64,000 nucleotides of DNA from Lunatimonas salinarum (GTDB lineage: Bacteria > Bacteroidota > Bacteroidia > Cytophagales > Cyclobacteriaceae), in assembly GCF_017811155.1 (NCBI RefSeq), contig NZ_JACVCV010000017.1, forward strand, positions 30,555 to 94,554, given 5' to 3'. The notes beneath the pieces were generated by a model. That model was not told the origin of the DNA, made no database searches, and saw nothing but the letters and a program-made list of their open reading frames with translations. Position 1 is the stretch's first letter. Each line of letters begins with the position of its first letter. Below are positions 9,831 through 19,331 of this stretch, piece after piece. The translations under genes were made by a program, and so were the position numbers.

Positions 9831-10697
9831 CTACTTAAGCGAGTGCAACTTTAAATATTCAGATGGCGTACTTTTCTTTAAGGATTTAAAGACTCGGTTA
9901 AAATTTGATATATTGTTGAATCCCGATTCAAAGCATACTTGGGAGATATTATAATGATCTTCAATCAGCAACTTACAGGCGTATCCTACCCTGATTTCAT
10001 TGACGAATTGGGTAAAGGATTTTTTGTGGCAATGGGAAAAATACCTACTAAAAGAGGAGGAATTCATATTGGCAATCGCAGCGACCGTATCCAACCTTAT
10101 CTCTTGCTTAAAATTACTGATCACAAAGTCATATACAGGCCCCATCCGATTTTTTGACATCTGAGAAAACGAATTCACAAACCCCGGACTTGACAGCAGG
10201 CTGTGTTCTTCAACAATACTCAACCTTGCCAAAATATCCATCAAAAACAACACCTTTTGGTGACCGGATGACTTTATCATTTCCTTTGCAGATTGAATTA
10301 TCCCCTCATTGGCCGCGCCGCGGAATGCAATGCCACAATCTGCCTTCGTAATCAGCGTAAGGATTTTTGCCAATTCGGGAATAAAGCCTAATCCGGAAAC
10401 AAACTTCTCTCCGAAATGTATGACTATGGCTTCTGCAGTCAAGGCGGAACCCTCTTCAAAATAGGCATTGTTATTAAGCCATAGGTGAGGTAGATTCTGT
10501 CCCAACAAGACAATATCCCCAGGCATAAATTTATCCACACTATCTCCTACAAATCTGGTCCCCTTGCTGGTAAGTATTATATCCAACTCATATTCAGGAT
10601 GATAATGCCATATCTTTAAAAAGTTCCGTGACGAATAGTGTTGGATAGTTACGGATTGGTTTCCGTTGATGTATCTACCAATTAATTGTGCTTTCAT
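9831..10697 (-). CDS. AraC-family transcriptional regulator
   Basis: Cytoplasmic DNA-binding regulator. The N-terminal cupin sensor domain (~20-100) has 'WHYHPEYEL' with H31 and H33, and 'FMPGDIVLLGQNLPHLW'. The C-terminal double helix-turn-helix (~190-288) shows 'RLDTVAAIANMNSSSFSRYF', then 'SQVCFESGFNNISNFNRVFK' and 'TPSEY', matching the AraC signature. 288 aa is the usual length. It lies between the minus-strand hydrolases and the divergent GH20 gene, the usual place for a local regulator that senses a sugar and activates the flanking carbohydrate genes. Confidence 0.93.
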   Translation of the reverse strand: MKAQLIGRYINGNQSVTIQHYSSRNFLKIWHYHPEYELDIILTSKGTRFVGDSVDKFMPGDIVLLGQNLPHLWLNNNAYFEEGSALTAEAIVIHFGEKFVSGLGFIPELAKILTLITKADCGIAFRGAANEGIIQSAKEMIKSSGHQKVLFLMDILARLSIVEEHSLLSSPGFVNSFSQMSKNRMGPVYDFVISNFKQEIRLDTVAAIANMNSSSFSRYFSHCHKKSFTQFVNEIRVGYACKLLIEDHYNISQVCFESGFNNISNFNRVFKSLKKSTPSEYLKLHSLK

Positions 10698-11084
10698 TGC
10701 CCCTATTGAATTTGGTTAGAAAAATGAACCTGTTAAAGTAACAAACTATACACTATTTAGCAAATTACCCAAAATTAGGCAGGACGAATGCAAAAAAAAT
10801 ACAGCTTTTTGAAAATAATCTAGTAGATCTCCAGACAGCAATCGCCTAATTTTGATGTTAAGATTTGAGAAAAGGCGCTCTTCAACACCCAAATTTACCG
10901 TGCAATTAAGGAATTTGGGTAAGCGAAAGTCTACCTTCAACGCTCAAAAAGGGAACGTAATCCAATCAATTACCTTAACATGAAATCGAGCATTACGTAC
11001 CCGTCACACAGTGGGATGCCCCGATAGCTATCGGGGAAACCATGCGAGATTCCATCTGACCGCTAAAAAACAAATTATAAACAG
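10698..11084. other. divergent regulatory intergenic region
   Basis: 387 bp between araC-type regulator and GH20 gene; it must hold both promoters and probably the AraC operator. It contains an 18-bp perfect palindrome at 11019-11036 and an A-rich leader before 11085. I see no gene in it. Confidence 0.5.
11019..11036. repeat. 18-bp perfect palindrome
   Basis: CCCCGATAGCTATCGGGG reads the same on both strands and lies 49 bases before the GH20 start. It may be an operator, a short dispersed extragenic palindrome or an mRNA hairpin; there is no T-run. Confidence 0.7.
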
Positions 11085-13406
11085 ATGAATAAAAAAAATA
11101 CTCTCTTCGTTGGTTTCCTGTTTTTGATTTCGTTGGCTTCCTGTTCGGAGAGAGAGATCGCCGTTGGTGAGGTAGCCATTATCCCTAAGCCACAAAAAGT
11201 GGAATTGGGTGACGGCTTTTTCGAAATCGATAAGAACACTCGGATTGCTGTTGGAAATGAGAAACAAGAGGCCATTGCAGATCATTTTTTCAGTGAATTT
11301 GAAAAAGTGGCGAACTGGAAGCCCCGGATTACCTACGCAGAAACGGGAGATGTGGTATTCGTGACCGATAGCTCTTTAAAACCAGAGGGGTATAAACTTA
11401 AGGTAACCAAAGAGCAAATCCGGATAAATGCCGCTACTGCAGCCGGCTTCTTTTACGCCCTTCAAAGCTTAAGGCAACTCCTGCCCACTGCGTTTTACCT
11501 CGAAGAAAAACAAACCAACGTCCGCTGGGGAATACCAGCAGTGGATATTGTTGACGAACCGCGCTTTGAATGGAGGGGATATATGCTTGATGTGTCAAGG
11601 CACTTCTTTGAAAAAGAACAAGTGCTCAATGTGTTGGATTTCATGGCCGAGTCCAAGCTGAACAGGTTTCATTGGCACCTTACCGACGACCAAGGATGGC
11701 GGGTGGAAATCAAATCCTATCCCAAATTAACGGAAGTAGGCGCCTGGAGAGTTGATCATAATGTGACTGATGAAACTATCTCTAACTGGTTTGGAAGGCC
11801 AAAACAACAACCAGGCGAAGAAGCTACCTATGGTGGATTCTATACCCAAGAAGACATCAAAGAAATAGTCGCCTATGCGAAGGAACGCTACATTGAAGTG
11901 CTTCCCGAGATCGATATGCCGGGACATTCCCAGGCGATCGTAGCCTCCTATCCGGAACTGGGCTGTGTAGACAGCGAACAGTACGTAGCCACCGGAGGGG
12001 TGGTCAAAAACAATACACTTAATCCCGGAAAAGAAGAAACCTACCTCTTTGCGGAGAAAATGCTCAACGAGGTCATGGAGTTGTTCCCATTTGAATACAT
12101 CCACATAGGAGGCGACGAATGTAACAAAGATCAGTGGAGAATAGACCCACATGCACAACGGGCCATCAAGGAAAATGGACTGAAAGATGAGCATGAACTC
12201 CAGAGCTATTTCATCAGACGCCTAGAGCAAATCATAAATCGTGCGGGCCGTAAAATGGTTGGCTGGGATGAGATATTAGAAGGAGGCCTGGCCCCAAATG
12301 CCACCGTCATGAGCTGGAGGGGTGAAGCTGGAGGCATTCAATCGGTGAAAATGGGCCATGAGGTGATCATGACACCTAATTCCTTTTGTTATTTAGATTT
12401 AAAACAAGGGCATCCGGATCTGGAACCCAATTTGGGATATTCAGAACTGCTACTCTCAACGGCATACAGCAACCCGGTAGTACCCCAAGGCTTGTCCGAA
12501 GAAGAGTCAAAACTAGTGAAAGGTGTACAGGGCAATATGTGGACAGAATCCATCAGCGACTGGGGGAAGTTGACCTACATGACCTTTCCAAGGCTCTATG
12601 CAGTCGCCGAAACGGCCTGGACCCAACCTTCCAACAAAGACTGGGGGGACTTTTCCGAACGTCTCTTCACGCAGTTCAAAAGGCTAGACGCTCAAAATAT
12701 CCGTTATGCCAAAAGTGCCATCAGTCCGTGGATAGATCATCAGGCTACAGATGGAAAAATTGAAATCGCCCTTAAAACCGAAGTAGAAGATCTAGATATC
12801 AGGTACACCTTGGATGGCACCGATCCAAGTAACAAATCGACCAAGTATAATGGGAAATTTTCCATCCAGGAAAGTGCAGAAGTCCGGGCGCAGGCCTTTA
12901 GAGGGGATAGGCCCTTGGGTAATCTCTCAATTATATATTTCCCAATTCATCAGGCAGCGAACCAAAAAACCCAGGTAATTGCGGGAACGAAAATTAGAGA
13001 GACTCCAAAATTGACCGACTTGAACTATGCAAAATTGGCACAAGAAGATCCAAATTGGCAGGCGATTGCCAACGACTCTGCGATACTCATTGAATTCGGA
13101 ATACCCACAGATGTAACCGAGATTTCATTTGATGCATTACGTTATACCATTTCAGGTATTTACCCCCCAGCCGAGGTGGAAGTATGGGGTTCGCTAGATG
13201 GTAAGGAATATACACCATTGGGAAAAATGGAAAACCCCCTGGCTACTGTTCAGGGAAGGAACAAAATTCCTTACGCAATTTCTTTGCAAGCCTCGAGCGT
13301 AAAATTTCTAAAGATCTCCATCAAATCCGTGTCTCCCATTCCTGCTTCACACCATTTGGCAGGACAAACCAGTTACATGGCTATTGATGAAATACGGGTT
13401 CAGTGA
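11085..13406 (+). CDS. beta-N-acetylhexosaminidase (GH20), lipoprotein
   Basis: Removes terminal beta-linked GlcNAc or GalNAc from glycans, probably on the outer membrane or in the periplasm. Lipobox 'SLASC' with Cys20. GH20b N-terminal domain ~30-155; catalytic barrel ~160-510 starting with 'EWRGYMLDVSRHFF'. The catalytic Asp-Glu pair is D344-E345 in 'HIGGDECNKDQW'; 'FHWHLTDDQGWR' and 'PEIDMPGHSQA' are also diagnostic. The C-terminal part has a chitobiase-like domain ('DIRYTLDGTDPSNKS') and a discoidin-like sandwich. 773 aa is normal for Bacteroidota GH20. It is followed by the symporter 62 bases downstream, in the same direction. Confidence 0.96.
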   Translation: MNKKNTLFVGFLFLISLASCSEREIAVGEVAIIPKPQKVELGDGFFEIDKNTRIAVGNEKQEAIADHFFSEFEKVANWKPRITYAETGDVVFVTDSSLKPEGYKLKVTKEQIRINAATAAGFFYALQSLRQLLPTAFYLEEKQTNVRWGIPAVDIVDEPRFEWRGYMLDVSRHFFEKEQVLNVLDFMAESKLNRFHWHLTDDQGWRVEIKSYPKLTEVGAWRVDHNVTDETISNWFGRPKQQPGEEATYGGFYTQEDIKEIVAYAKERYIEVLPEIDMPGHSQAIVASYPELGCVDSEQYVATGGVVKNNTLNPGKEETYLFAEKMLNEVMELFPFEYIHIGGDECNKDQWRIDPHAQRAIKENGLKDEHELQSYFIRRLEQIINRAGRKMVGWDEILEGGLAPNATVMSWRGEAGGIQSVKMGHEVIMTPNSFCYLDLKQGHPDLEPNLGYSELLLSTAYSNPVVPQGLSEEESKLVKGVQGNMWTESISDWGKLTYMTFPRLYAVAETAWTQPSNKDWGDFSERLFTQFKRLDAQNIRYAKSAISPWIDHQATDGKIEIALKTEVEDLDIRYTLDGTDPSNKSTKYNGKFSIQESAEVRAQAFRGDRPLGNLSIIYFPIHQAANQKTQVIAGTKIRETPKLTDLNYAKLAQEDPNWQAIANDSAILIEFGIPTDVTEISFDALRYTISGIYPPAEVEVWGSLDGKEYTPLGKMENPLATVQGRNKIPYAISLQASSVKFLKISIKSVSPIPASHHLAGQTSYMAIDEIRVQ

Positions 13407-13468
13407 CCACTTGCCGTAATTGCAAATTGCCTATAAACCTAAAACGAAATGGAAAAACCGTGTAACCT

Positions 13469-15082
13469 ATGACCAGTATAAGTACCATCGATATTTCGAT
13501 CATAGCGGTCTATTTGATAGCTATACTCGTTATTGGAGTTTGGGTATCCCGAAGTAATAATAACGGGGCTGATGGTTATTTTCTGGCGGGTCGCACCCTA
13601 AAGTGGCCGGTCATCGGGGCGGCGTTATTTGCTTCAAACATCTCTACCGTCCATTTGGTCGGTCTAGCCGCCTCTGGCTTTCGGGATGGATTGGTTTGGG
13701 GAAATTTTGAACTGCTCGCTATTGTGACCTTAATCATGTTGAGCTTGATTTTTGCGCCCTTCTATTTCAAAAACAAAATAGCCACGCTTCCGGAATTTCT
13801 GGAGAAAAGGTACAACGCAACCGTTCGGAGTTTCATGGCCGTGCTGGCGTTGTTGGGTGCTTTGTTTATGCATATTGGGGTCAGTTTGTATGCTGGTGCC
13901 GTGGTTTTCGAGCACTTTTTTGGATTGAATGTATATGCCTCTATCCTGACCATTTCTCTCATCACTACCATCTACACCGTAGTGGGAGGGTTGCAGTCCG
14001 TGGTTATCACAGAGACCATCCAAACCGTCATTCTAATTGCAGGAGCTATTACCCTCAGCTTATTCGGGGTATGGGCGCTGCCTGCACACGGCATTACTAG
14101 CTGGAGCGAACTGGTAAATGCCGCCAAACCAGAGCAATTGAACCTTATCCCTACCAAATCGAATCCCTCTGGACTAACTTGGCAGGCATTATTTTTGGGA
14201 TATCCGGTGATTGGAATATGGTACTGGTGCGCCGATCAAACTATCGTGCAGCGTGTACTTGGGGCAGAAAGCCTTCAAGATGCTAAAATTGGACCGCTAT
14301 TCGCTGCCTTTATCAAAGTCCTCCCGATCTTTCTGTTTATATTACCTGGAGTATTGGGATATGTACTGTTCCGCGACGTCATCACCGATCCCAACGATAC
14401 TTTTCCGGTACTGATAACCCATCTGCTGCCGGTTGGGCTGAAAGGGTTAATGGCCGCGGCACTCTTGGCAGCACTCATGAGTACCATTGCCGCAGCACTG
14501 AATAGTGCAGGAACGCTGGTTTCCATTGATATTGCCAAGGTGAATCATCCTGATATCTCCGAAAGCAAACAAATCCTTATCGGAAGGGTCACCGCGGTGA
14601 TTGTCATGGTCATTGCGATTTCCTGGTCACCACTCATTGCACGATTCAACAGTATATTTGAAGCCATAAATGTTTTGTTGACTGTTATTTCCCCACCCAT
14701 AACCACCGTATTCATTTGGGGGATATTTTGGAGACGAGGTAACCACCAAGGTGCCTTGGCCACCTTTGCAGGAGGCTTTCTCCTGGGTCTTTTTGCCTTC
14801 TTGGTTGATTTTCCGGTTTTTGGAGACGCAAAAATGATCACAGAAGGCATGGGCATATCTTTTATGATGCAAGCATGGTGGTTATTTGTAGCCTGTTCAG
14901 TGATTTACTTCGCTGTCAGCCTAGCTACTCCGGCCCCAGATTATCCAAACATCAGCAACTATACCCTAGAAAGTCCCTTCGCTATCCTAAAAAAGGAGCC
15001 ACTGGAAAAGCGGAACACCCCGATCCTACTTACCATAGTACTTATGCTATTATTGATATTGATATACACAACAATTGGATAA
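13469..15082 (+). CDS. sodium:solute symporter (SSS/SGLT family)
   Basis: Inner-membrane Na+-coupled sugar transporter with about 13-14 hydrophobic segments over 537 aa. 'GADGYFLAGRTLKWPVIGAAL' style motif (residues ~30-52, kept here in two parts in the text) and 'LAALMSTIAAALNSAGTLVS' are the SSS signature segments. In Bacteroidota carbohydrate loci this class imports monosaccharides released by secreted hydrolases. The stop is only 5 bases before the mutarotase ATG, indicating an operon and suggesting that both act on the same sugar. Confidence 0.93.
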   Translation: MTSISTIDISIIAVYLIAILVIGVWVSRSNNNGADGYFLAGRTLKWPVIGAALFASNISTVHLVGLAASGFRDGLVWGNFELLAIVTLIMLSLIFAPFYFKNKIATLPEFLEKRYNATVRSFMAVLALLGALFMHIGVSLYAGAVVFEHFFGLNVYASILTISLITTIYTVVGGLQSVVITETIQTVILIAGAITLSLFGVWALPAHGITSWSELVNAAKPEQLNLIPTKSNPSGLTWQALFLGYPVIGIWYWCADQTIVQRVLGAESLQDAKIGPLFAAFIKVLPIFLFILPGVLGYVLFRDVITDPNDTFPVLITHLLPVGLKGLMAAALLAALMSTIAAALNSAGTLVSIDIAKVNHPDISESKQILIGRVTAVIVMVIAISWSPLIARFNSIFEAINVLLTVISPPITTVFIWGIFWRRGNHQGALATFAGGFLLGLFAFLVDFPVFGDAKMITEGMGISFMMQAWWLFVACSVIYFAVSLATPAPDYPNISNYTLESPFAILKKEPLEKRNTPILLTIVLMLLLILIYTTIG

Positions 15083-15087
15083 ATCAC

Positions 15088-15534
15088 ATGAACGTAACGA
15101 AAACGATACAATTTGCAGCAGCGTGCTACTCAATGATTTTCTTACTTGCTTGTGCGCCAGATGAACCGAAATCCATTTCAGAGGAACCACGATCAGCAGA
15201 TACGTTGACATTCAAACGATATGGATCTGTGATTAAAGTAAAACCGGAAAAATTAGCCGAATACAAAGAACTGCATGCAGATCCTTGGCCGGGCGTCCTT
15301 GCACAAATTACAAAAAGCAACATCCGCAATTATTCCATCTACTACAAAGATGGGTACCTCTTTAGCTATTTCGAATACACAGGCAATGATTTCGAAGCAG
15401 ATATGGCCGAGATGGCCCAAGACTCCGTGACACAGGCCTGGTGGAAACTGACGGATCCCTGCCAAGAACCCCTTTCTACCCGCACTGACGGCGAATGGTG
15501 GGCCAGTATGGAGGAAGTGTTCCACCACGACTAA
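15088..15534 (+). CDS. L-rhamnose/L-fucose mutarotase (RhaM family), predicted lipoprotein
   Basis: Interconverts alpha and beta anomers of a 6-deoxysugar. The RhaM core is at ~42-130: 'RYGSVIKVKPEKLAEYKELH', H63, 'WPGV' W68, 'NYSIYYKDG' Y82/Y85, 'QAWWKLTDPCQEP' with W118-W119, agreeing with the residues used by E. coli RhaM. Unusual: an N-terminal extension encodes a lipoprotein signal with 'FLLAC' (Cys22), so the enzyme should be exported, whereas RhaM is normally cytoplasmic. The ATG at 15088 is chosen because it follows the symporter stop by 5 bases and gives a clean signal. 148 aa. It probably prepares the anomer taken up by the adjacent symporter. Confidence 0.85.
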   Translation: MNVTKTIQFAAACYSMIFLLACAPDEPKSISEEPRSADTLTFKRYGSVIKVKPEKLAEYKELHADPWPGVLAQITKSNIRNYSIYYKDGYLFSYFEYTGNDFEADMAEMAQDSVTQAWWKLTDPCQEPLSTRTDGEWWASMEEVFHHD

Positions 15535-15576
15535 AAGACACGCATTTCTACAATCTTAAAAAACGATGTAACGAAA

Positions 15577-16629
15577 ATGGATTTCAATCAAGCTCCGGTA
15601 CTCCCAAAGAACAAAAAGCCCATTGTAATCATAGGCGCTGGCGGAATTGTGGCAGATGCCCATCTCCCGGCGTATCGCAAAGCGGGATTTGAGGTTTTGG
15701 GTATTTATGACAGGCTTCCCGAAAAAGCGGGAAAGTTGGCAACCCAGTATAATATACCGAATGTGTGCACTTCATTGGACGACTTGCTTCGTTTGGGTCT
15801 AGAAAACCAATGCGTCTATGATATTGCGCTTCCTGCATCTACTATCATTAACGTACTTGAAAAACTACCTCACGGATCCGGCGTGCTGATTCAGAAACCT
15901 ATGGGGGAAACCATAGGCGAGGCACAGGAAATTTTACAGCTATGCCGAAAAAATGGGTTGATAGCCGGAATCAATTTTCAGTTGCGCCATGCGCCGTACA
16001 TCCTGATGGCCAAGCAGCTCATAGACCAAGGGACTATAGGTGATTTGCACGATATTGATGTGCGGGTAAATACCCTGACTCCTTGGCACCTATGGGATTT
16101 TCTGTTTGACATTCCCCGAATGGAAATCCTCTACAACAGCATCCACTACATAGACATGATCAGGTATTTTTTGGGCAACCCAAATAGGGTGATGGCAAAG
16201 ACTACGAAACACCCAAACATGCCTCGGTTGGCCAATACCAGGTCTTCCATCATATTGGACTACGGAGAATACATCAGAGCAAACATCAATACCAATCATG
16301 GCCATGACTTCGGAACCAAGCACCAGGAATCCTTTTTCAAATTTGAAGGTACCCGTGGTGCAATCAAGATCACCGCAGGGCTCAACTTAAACTATCCAAA
16401 GGGTTTGCCCGATGCCTTTGAGTACATTTCTCTTGACGACGATCAGGGCTGGCAATCCCATCCCTGTAAGGGTTCATGGTTTCCGGATGCCTTTATTGGC
16501 CCGATGACCGGGCTCATGTGCAAGCTGGAAGATTCGTCCTTCCAGTACATCAACTCAGTAGAAGATGCCATCCACACGATGGTTGTGGTAGAAAAATGCT
16601 ATCTGTCCAGTGCTGGGAAACTTCCATAA
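15577..16629 (+). CDS. Gfo/Idh/MocA-family oxidoreductase
   Basis: Cytoplasmic NAD(P)-dependent sugar dehydrogenase; no signal peptide. The Rossmann fold begins with 'IVIIGAGGIVADAHLPAY' (residues ~16-33). The family 'EKP' motif appears as Q106-K107-P108. The C-terminal alpha/beta domain starts near 125 ('INFQLRHAPYILMAK'), with 'NSIHYIDMIRYFLG' carrying the usual His/Asp region. 350 aa is typical. Its place between the mutarotase and lutABC suggests that it oxidises the imported deoxysugar or an intermediate; the exact substrate is not readable. Confidence 0.88.
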   Translation: MDFNQAPVLPKNKKPIVIIGAGGIVADAHLPAYRKAGFEVLGIYDRLPEKAGKLATQYNIPNVCTSLDDLLRLGLENQCVYDIALPASTIINVLEKLPHGSGVLIQKPMGETIGEAQEILQLCRKNGLIAGINFQLRHAPYILMAKQLIDQGTIGDLHDIDVRVNTLTPWHLWDFLFDIPRMEILYNSIHYIDMIRYFLGNPNRVMAKTTKHPNMPRLANTRSSIILDYGEYIRANINTNHGHDFGTKHQESFFKFEGTRGAIKITAGLNLNYPKGLPDAFEYISLDDDQGWQSHPCKGSWFPDAFIGPMTGLMCKLEDSSFQYINSVEDAIHTMVVVEKCYLSSAGKLP

Positions 16630-16656
16630 AAAGTATCATCAATTAAAGCAACCCAT

Positions 16657-17394
16657 TTGAAAGTAGCCCTTTTCATACCGTGTTATATGGACCAATTTTA
16701 TCCTCAGGTAGCTGTAGCTACTTTGGAGCTTTTGGAAAAATTGGGTATCGACGTGTACTACCCTCCGGAGCAAACTTGCTGCGGTCAGCCCATGGCCAAT
16801 ACAGGGTTTGAGGAATACTCAAAAGACACCTATAAGTTGTTTTTAAAAAACTTCAAAGATTATGATTACGTGGTTTCTCCGTCCGGAAGCTGTGTTTACC
16901 ATGTTCGAAATCATTTTGACATCATTCCTCAGGACTATCTGGCCAGGCAGGTTCGAAGCAAAACCTATGAGCTTTGCGATTTTATTTTCAACATACTCGG
17001 AAACCCGGAATTGGGGGCAATTTATCCCAAAAAGGTTGGGGTACATCACAGCTGCCATGGACTGAGGGGATTGAGATTAGGAACCTGCACGGAGTTGTCA
17101 GACATGCCCCGATCGATCGTAGAAGAAATACTACAAAAAGTAAAAGGGATAGAGCTCGCATCTACTACCAGAAGAGATGAATGCTGCGGCTTTGGGGGGA
17201 CATTTGCAGTTTTGGAACAAGCCATTTCGGTCAAAATGGGAAAAGATAGGATAAACGATTTTTTAGATCACGATGTGGAAGTCATCACCAGTACCGATAT
17301 GTCCTGCCTGATGCATTTAGAAGGCATTATAAGACGAAATAAGCTACCCATAGCAATCAAACACATTGCAGAAATCCTGAATAGCTCATGTTAG
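16657..17394 (+). CDS. lutA: L-lactate oxidation complex subunit LutA (Fe-S oxidoreductase)
   Basis: Subunit of the LutABC complex that oxidises L-lactate to pyruvate. Two cysteine-rich CCG domains: 'EQTCCGQPMANTG' (C41-C42) and 'RRDECCGFGGTFAV' (~177-184), plus 'HHSCHGLRG'. Residue 1 is encoded by TTG; no in-frame ATG is positioned to give the conserved 'KVALFIPCY' start, so TTG is taken as the start. The 3' end overlaps lutB by 7 bases, indicating translational coupling. 245 aa, normal for the family. Confidence 0.92.
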   Translation: MKVALFIPCYMDQFYPQVAVATLELLEKLGIDVYYPPEQTCCGQPMANTGFEEYSKDTYKLFLKNFKDYDYVVSPSGSCVYHVRNHFDIIPQDYLARQVRSKTYELCDFIFNILGNPELGAIYPKKVGVHHSCHGLRGLRLGTCTELSDMPRSIVEEILQKVKGIELASTTRRDECCGFGGTFAVLEQAISVKMGKDRINDFLDHDVEVITSTDMSCLMHLEGIIRRNKLPIAIKHIAEILNSSC

Positions 17395-18746
17395 ACCATG
17401 CAAAAGCCGCTGAGGCATTTAACCGTGATGAAGCCCATGTCAACTGGCACGACAAGGCCATTTGGCATCTACGCAAAAACAGGGATAAGGGCGTTCATCC
17501 GATTTCCCAATGGCAAGCACTAAGGGATACCGCATCAAACATCAAAATGGATGTGCTGAACCACTTGGACAAATATCTCACCCAATTTGAAAAAGCTGCC
17601 GAAGCCAACGGAATTCACGTACACTGGGCCGTTGATGCAAGCGAGCATAACTTGATTGTCAAAGAAATACTGGAAAGGCACCACGTCAAAAAACTTGTCA
17701 AAAGCAAATCCATGTTGACGGAAGAGTGCCATTTGAACCCTTACCTGGAGGAACACGGATTTGAAATAGTAGATACAGACCTAGGTGAACGTATTATCCA
17801 ACTAGCCAAGGAAAGTCCAAGCCACATTACCGCTCCCGCGATCCATAAAAAGATGGAAGAGGTGGATGTACTTTTTCAACAGACCATGGGTACACCTCCT
17901 TCACACGGTAATCCGGAAATCTTAGTGAAAGCAGCGCGTGATGATCTAAGGAAGCGATTTATGCACGCAGGTGCTGCCATCACCGGGGTAAATTTCGCAA
18001 TCGCAGAATCAGGTGGTTTTGTAGTCTGCACCAACGAAGGAAATGCGGATATGGGTGTGCACTTGGCCCCCCTGCACATAGCCTGTATGGGGATTGAAAA
18101 ATTGATTCCGAAAAACGAACATTTAGGCGTCTTTTTACGGATATTGGCCAGAAGTGCCAATGGCCAATCCATCACTTCCTATTCCTCCCATTTTTTTAAA
18201 CCTCGGGAAGGACAGGAAATGCACGTCGTGATCTTGGACAATGGACGAGCTGACCAGCTGAAAAGTGATGATTTTAGAAACTCCCTGAAGTGCATACGGT
18301 GCGGGGCATGCATGAATACCTGTCCGGTGTACCGCCGTAGTGGTGGACACAGCTATGGAAGCACGATTCCCGGACCGATTGGAGCCATTCTGGAACCCAA
18401 TAAAGACATGGCCAAGTATTCGTCGCTACCCTTCGCTTCTACCCTATGCGGGTCCTGCACAGACGTCTGTCCTGTGAAAATAGACATCCATTCACAGCTC
18501 TATAAGTGGAGGCAGTTGATCATGAAAAACCACCCCGAAATGGTTAAAAAAATGGCTATGAAGTCAAATGGGTGGATTTTTAGAAATCCAACATTATACC
18601 GGTTCTTCGGCTCTGTAACCAGAAAAATCGCACGAATACTTCCGACGTCACTCATACATATCGTCACAAATGCCTGGAGTAGGCACCGAGAGTTGCCAGA
18701 TATACCCCAACAGAGCTTTAAGGAATGGATAAAGAAATATAGATAA
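17388..18746 (+). CDS. lutB: L-lactate oxidation complex subunit LutB (LUD plus 4Fe-4S)
   Basis: Central electron-transfer subunit of LutABC. The N-terminal LUD domain spans ~60-290 ('AITGVNFAIAESGGFVVCTN'). Two 4Fe-4S clusters follow: 'CIRCGACMNTCPV' (~302-314) and 'CGSCTDVCPVKIDI' (~354-363), with the family segment 'GHSYGSTIPGPIGA' between them. The start codon lies inside the end of lutA and the stop codon touches the lutC ATG with no gap, so the three genes are one translational unit. 452 aa. Confidence 0.95.
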   Translation: MLDHAKAAEAFNRDEAHVNWHDKAIWHLRKNRDKGVHPISQWQALRDTASNIKMDVLNHLDKYLTQFEKAAEANGIHVHWAVDASEHNLIVKEILERHHVKKLVKSKSMLTEECHLNPYLEEHGFEIVDTDLGERIIQLAKESPSHITAPAIHKKMEEVDVLFQQTMGTPPSHGNPEILVKAARDDLRKRFMHAGAAITGVNFAIAESGGFVVCTNEGNADMGVHLAPLHIACMGIEKLIPKNEHLGVFLRILARSANGQSITSYSSHFFKPREGQEMHVVILDNGRADQLKSDDFRNSLKCIRCGACMNTCPVYRRSGGHSYGSTIPGPIGAILEPNKDMAKYSSLPFASTLCGSCTDVCPVKIDIHSQLYKWRQLIMKNHPEMVKKMAMKSNGWIFRNPTLYRFFGSVTRKIARILPTSLIHIVTNAWSRHRELPDIPQQSFKEWIKKYR

Positions 18747-19331
18747 ATGACTACTAGTAGGAAGACCATTTTGGATAAAGTTCGGAAGAACAAGCCAAAC
18801 CTGAATGCCAACATTGACCTCTCCCCATTTCTCGAGGACAACAATCAGGACGTCGTTCAACGCTTTCGGACAGCCCTCGATGAAAATGGTGGAAAATCGA
18901 TCATATTGGAAAACGAGGCGGAAATTGGTGAATTAATCAGTCGGGAAATCAATGGAAACCCCTTTGTCGATTGTGCTGGATTCGCCGATCTCAATGTAAA
19001 TACAGTAGCTGGTGAATCGCCAAAAAATCTGGCCAAAATAAAAACTGCGATCGTTAGGGTTGAGCTGGGAGTAGCTGAGAATGGAGCAATATGGCTGGAA
19101 GACAAAAATATAAATGGCCTAAGGATACTCCCCTTCATCGTAGAAAACGGCATTTTTATTTTGCCAAAAGCGAAAATCGTACCCACCATGCATCATGCTT
19201 ACCGCATGCTGAACCAGCTCCCAACAGGTTTTGGCACTTTTATAGCAGGCCCCTCCAAAACGGGAGACATTGAACAACATCTGGTAGTAGGGGCACACGG
19301 TCCCCTATCACATCTGGTAATTCTTATTTAG
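18747..19331 (+). CDS. lutC: L-lactate oxidation complex subunit LutC (LUD domain)
   Basis: Third subunit of LutABC. A single LUD domain with 'GVAENGAIWLEDKNI', 'LPFIVENGIFILPKAKIVPT' and the C-terminal 'FIAGPSKTGDIEQHLVVGAHGP', which is the LutC signature (G-P-S-x-T-x-D-I-E). ATG begins at the base after the lutB stop. At 194 aa it is slightly short but complete. L-lactate is the expected end product of L-lactaldehyde or keto-deoxy-fuconate breakdown, which links this operon to the deoxysugar genes before it. Confidence 0.93.
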   Translation: MTTSRKTILDKVRKNKPNLNANIDLSPFLEDNNQDVVQRFRTALDENGGKSIILENEAEIGELISREINGNPFVDCAGFADLNVNTVAGESPKNLAKIKTAIVRVELGVAENGAIWLEDKNINGLRILPFIVENGIFILPKAKIVPTMHHAYRMLNQLPTGFGTFIAGPSKTGDIEQHLVVGAHGPLSHLVILI

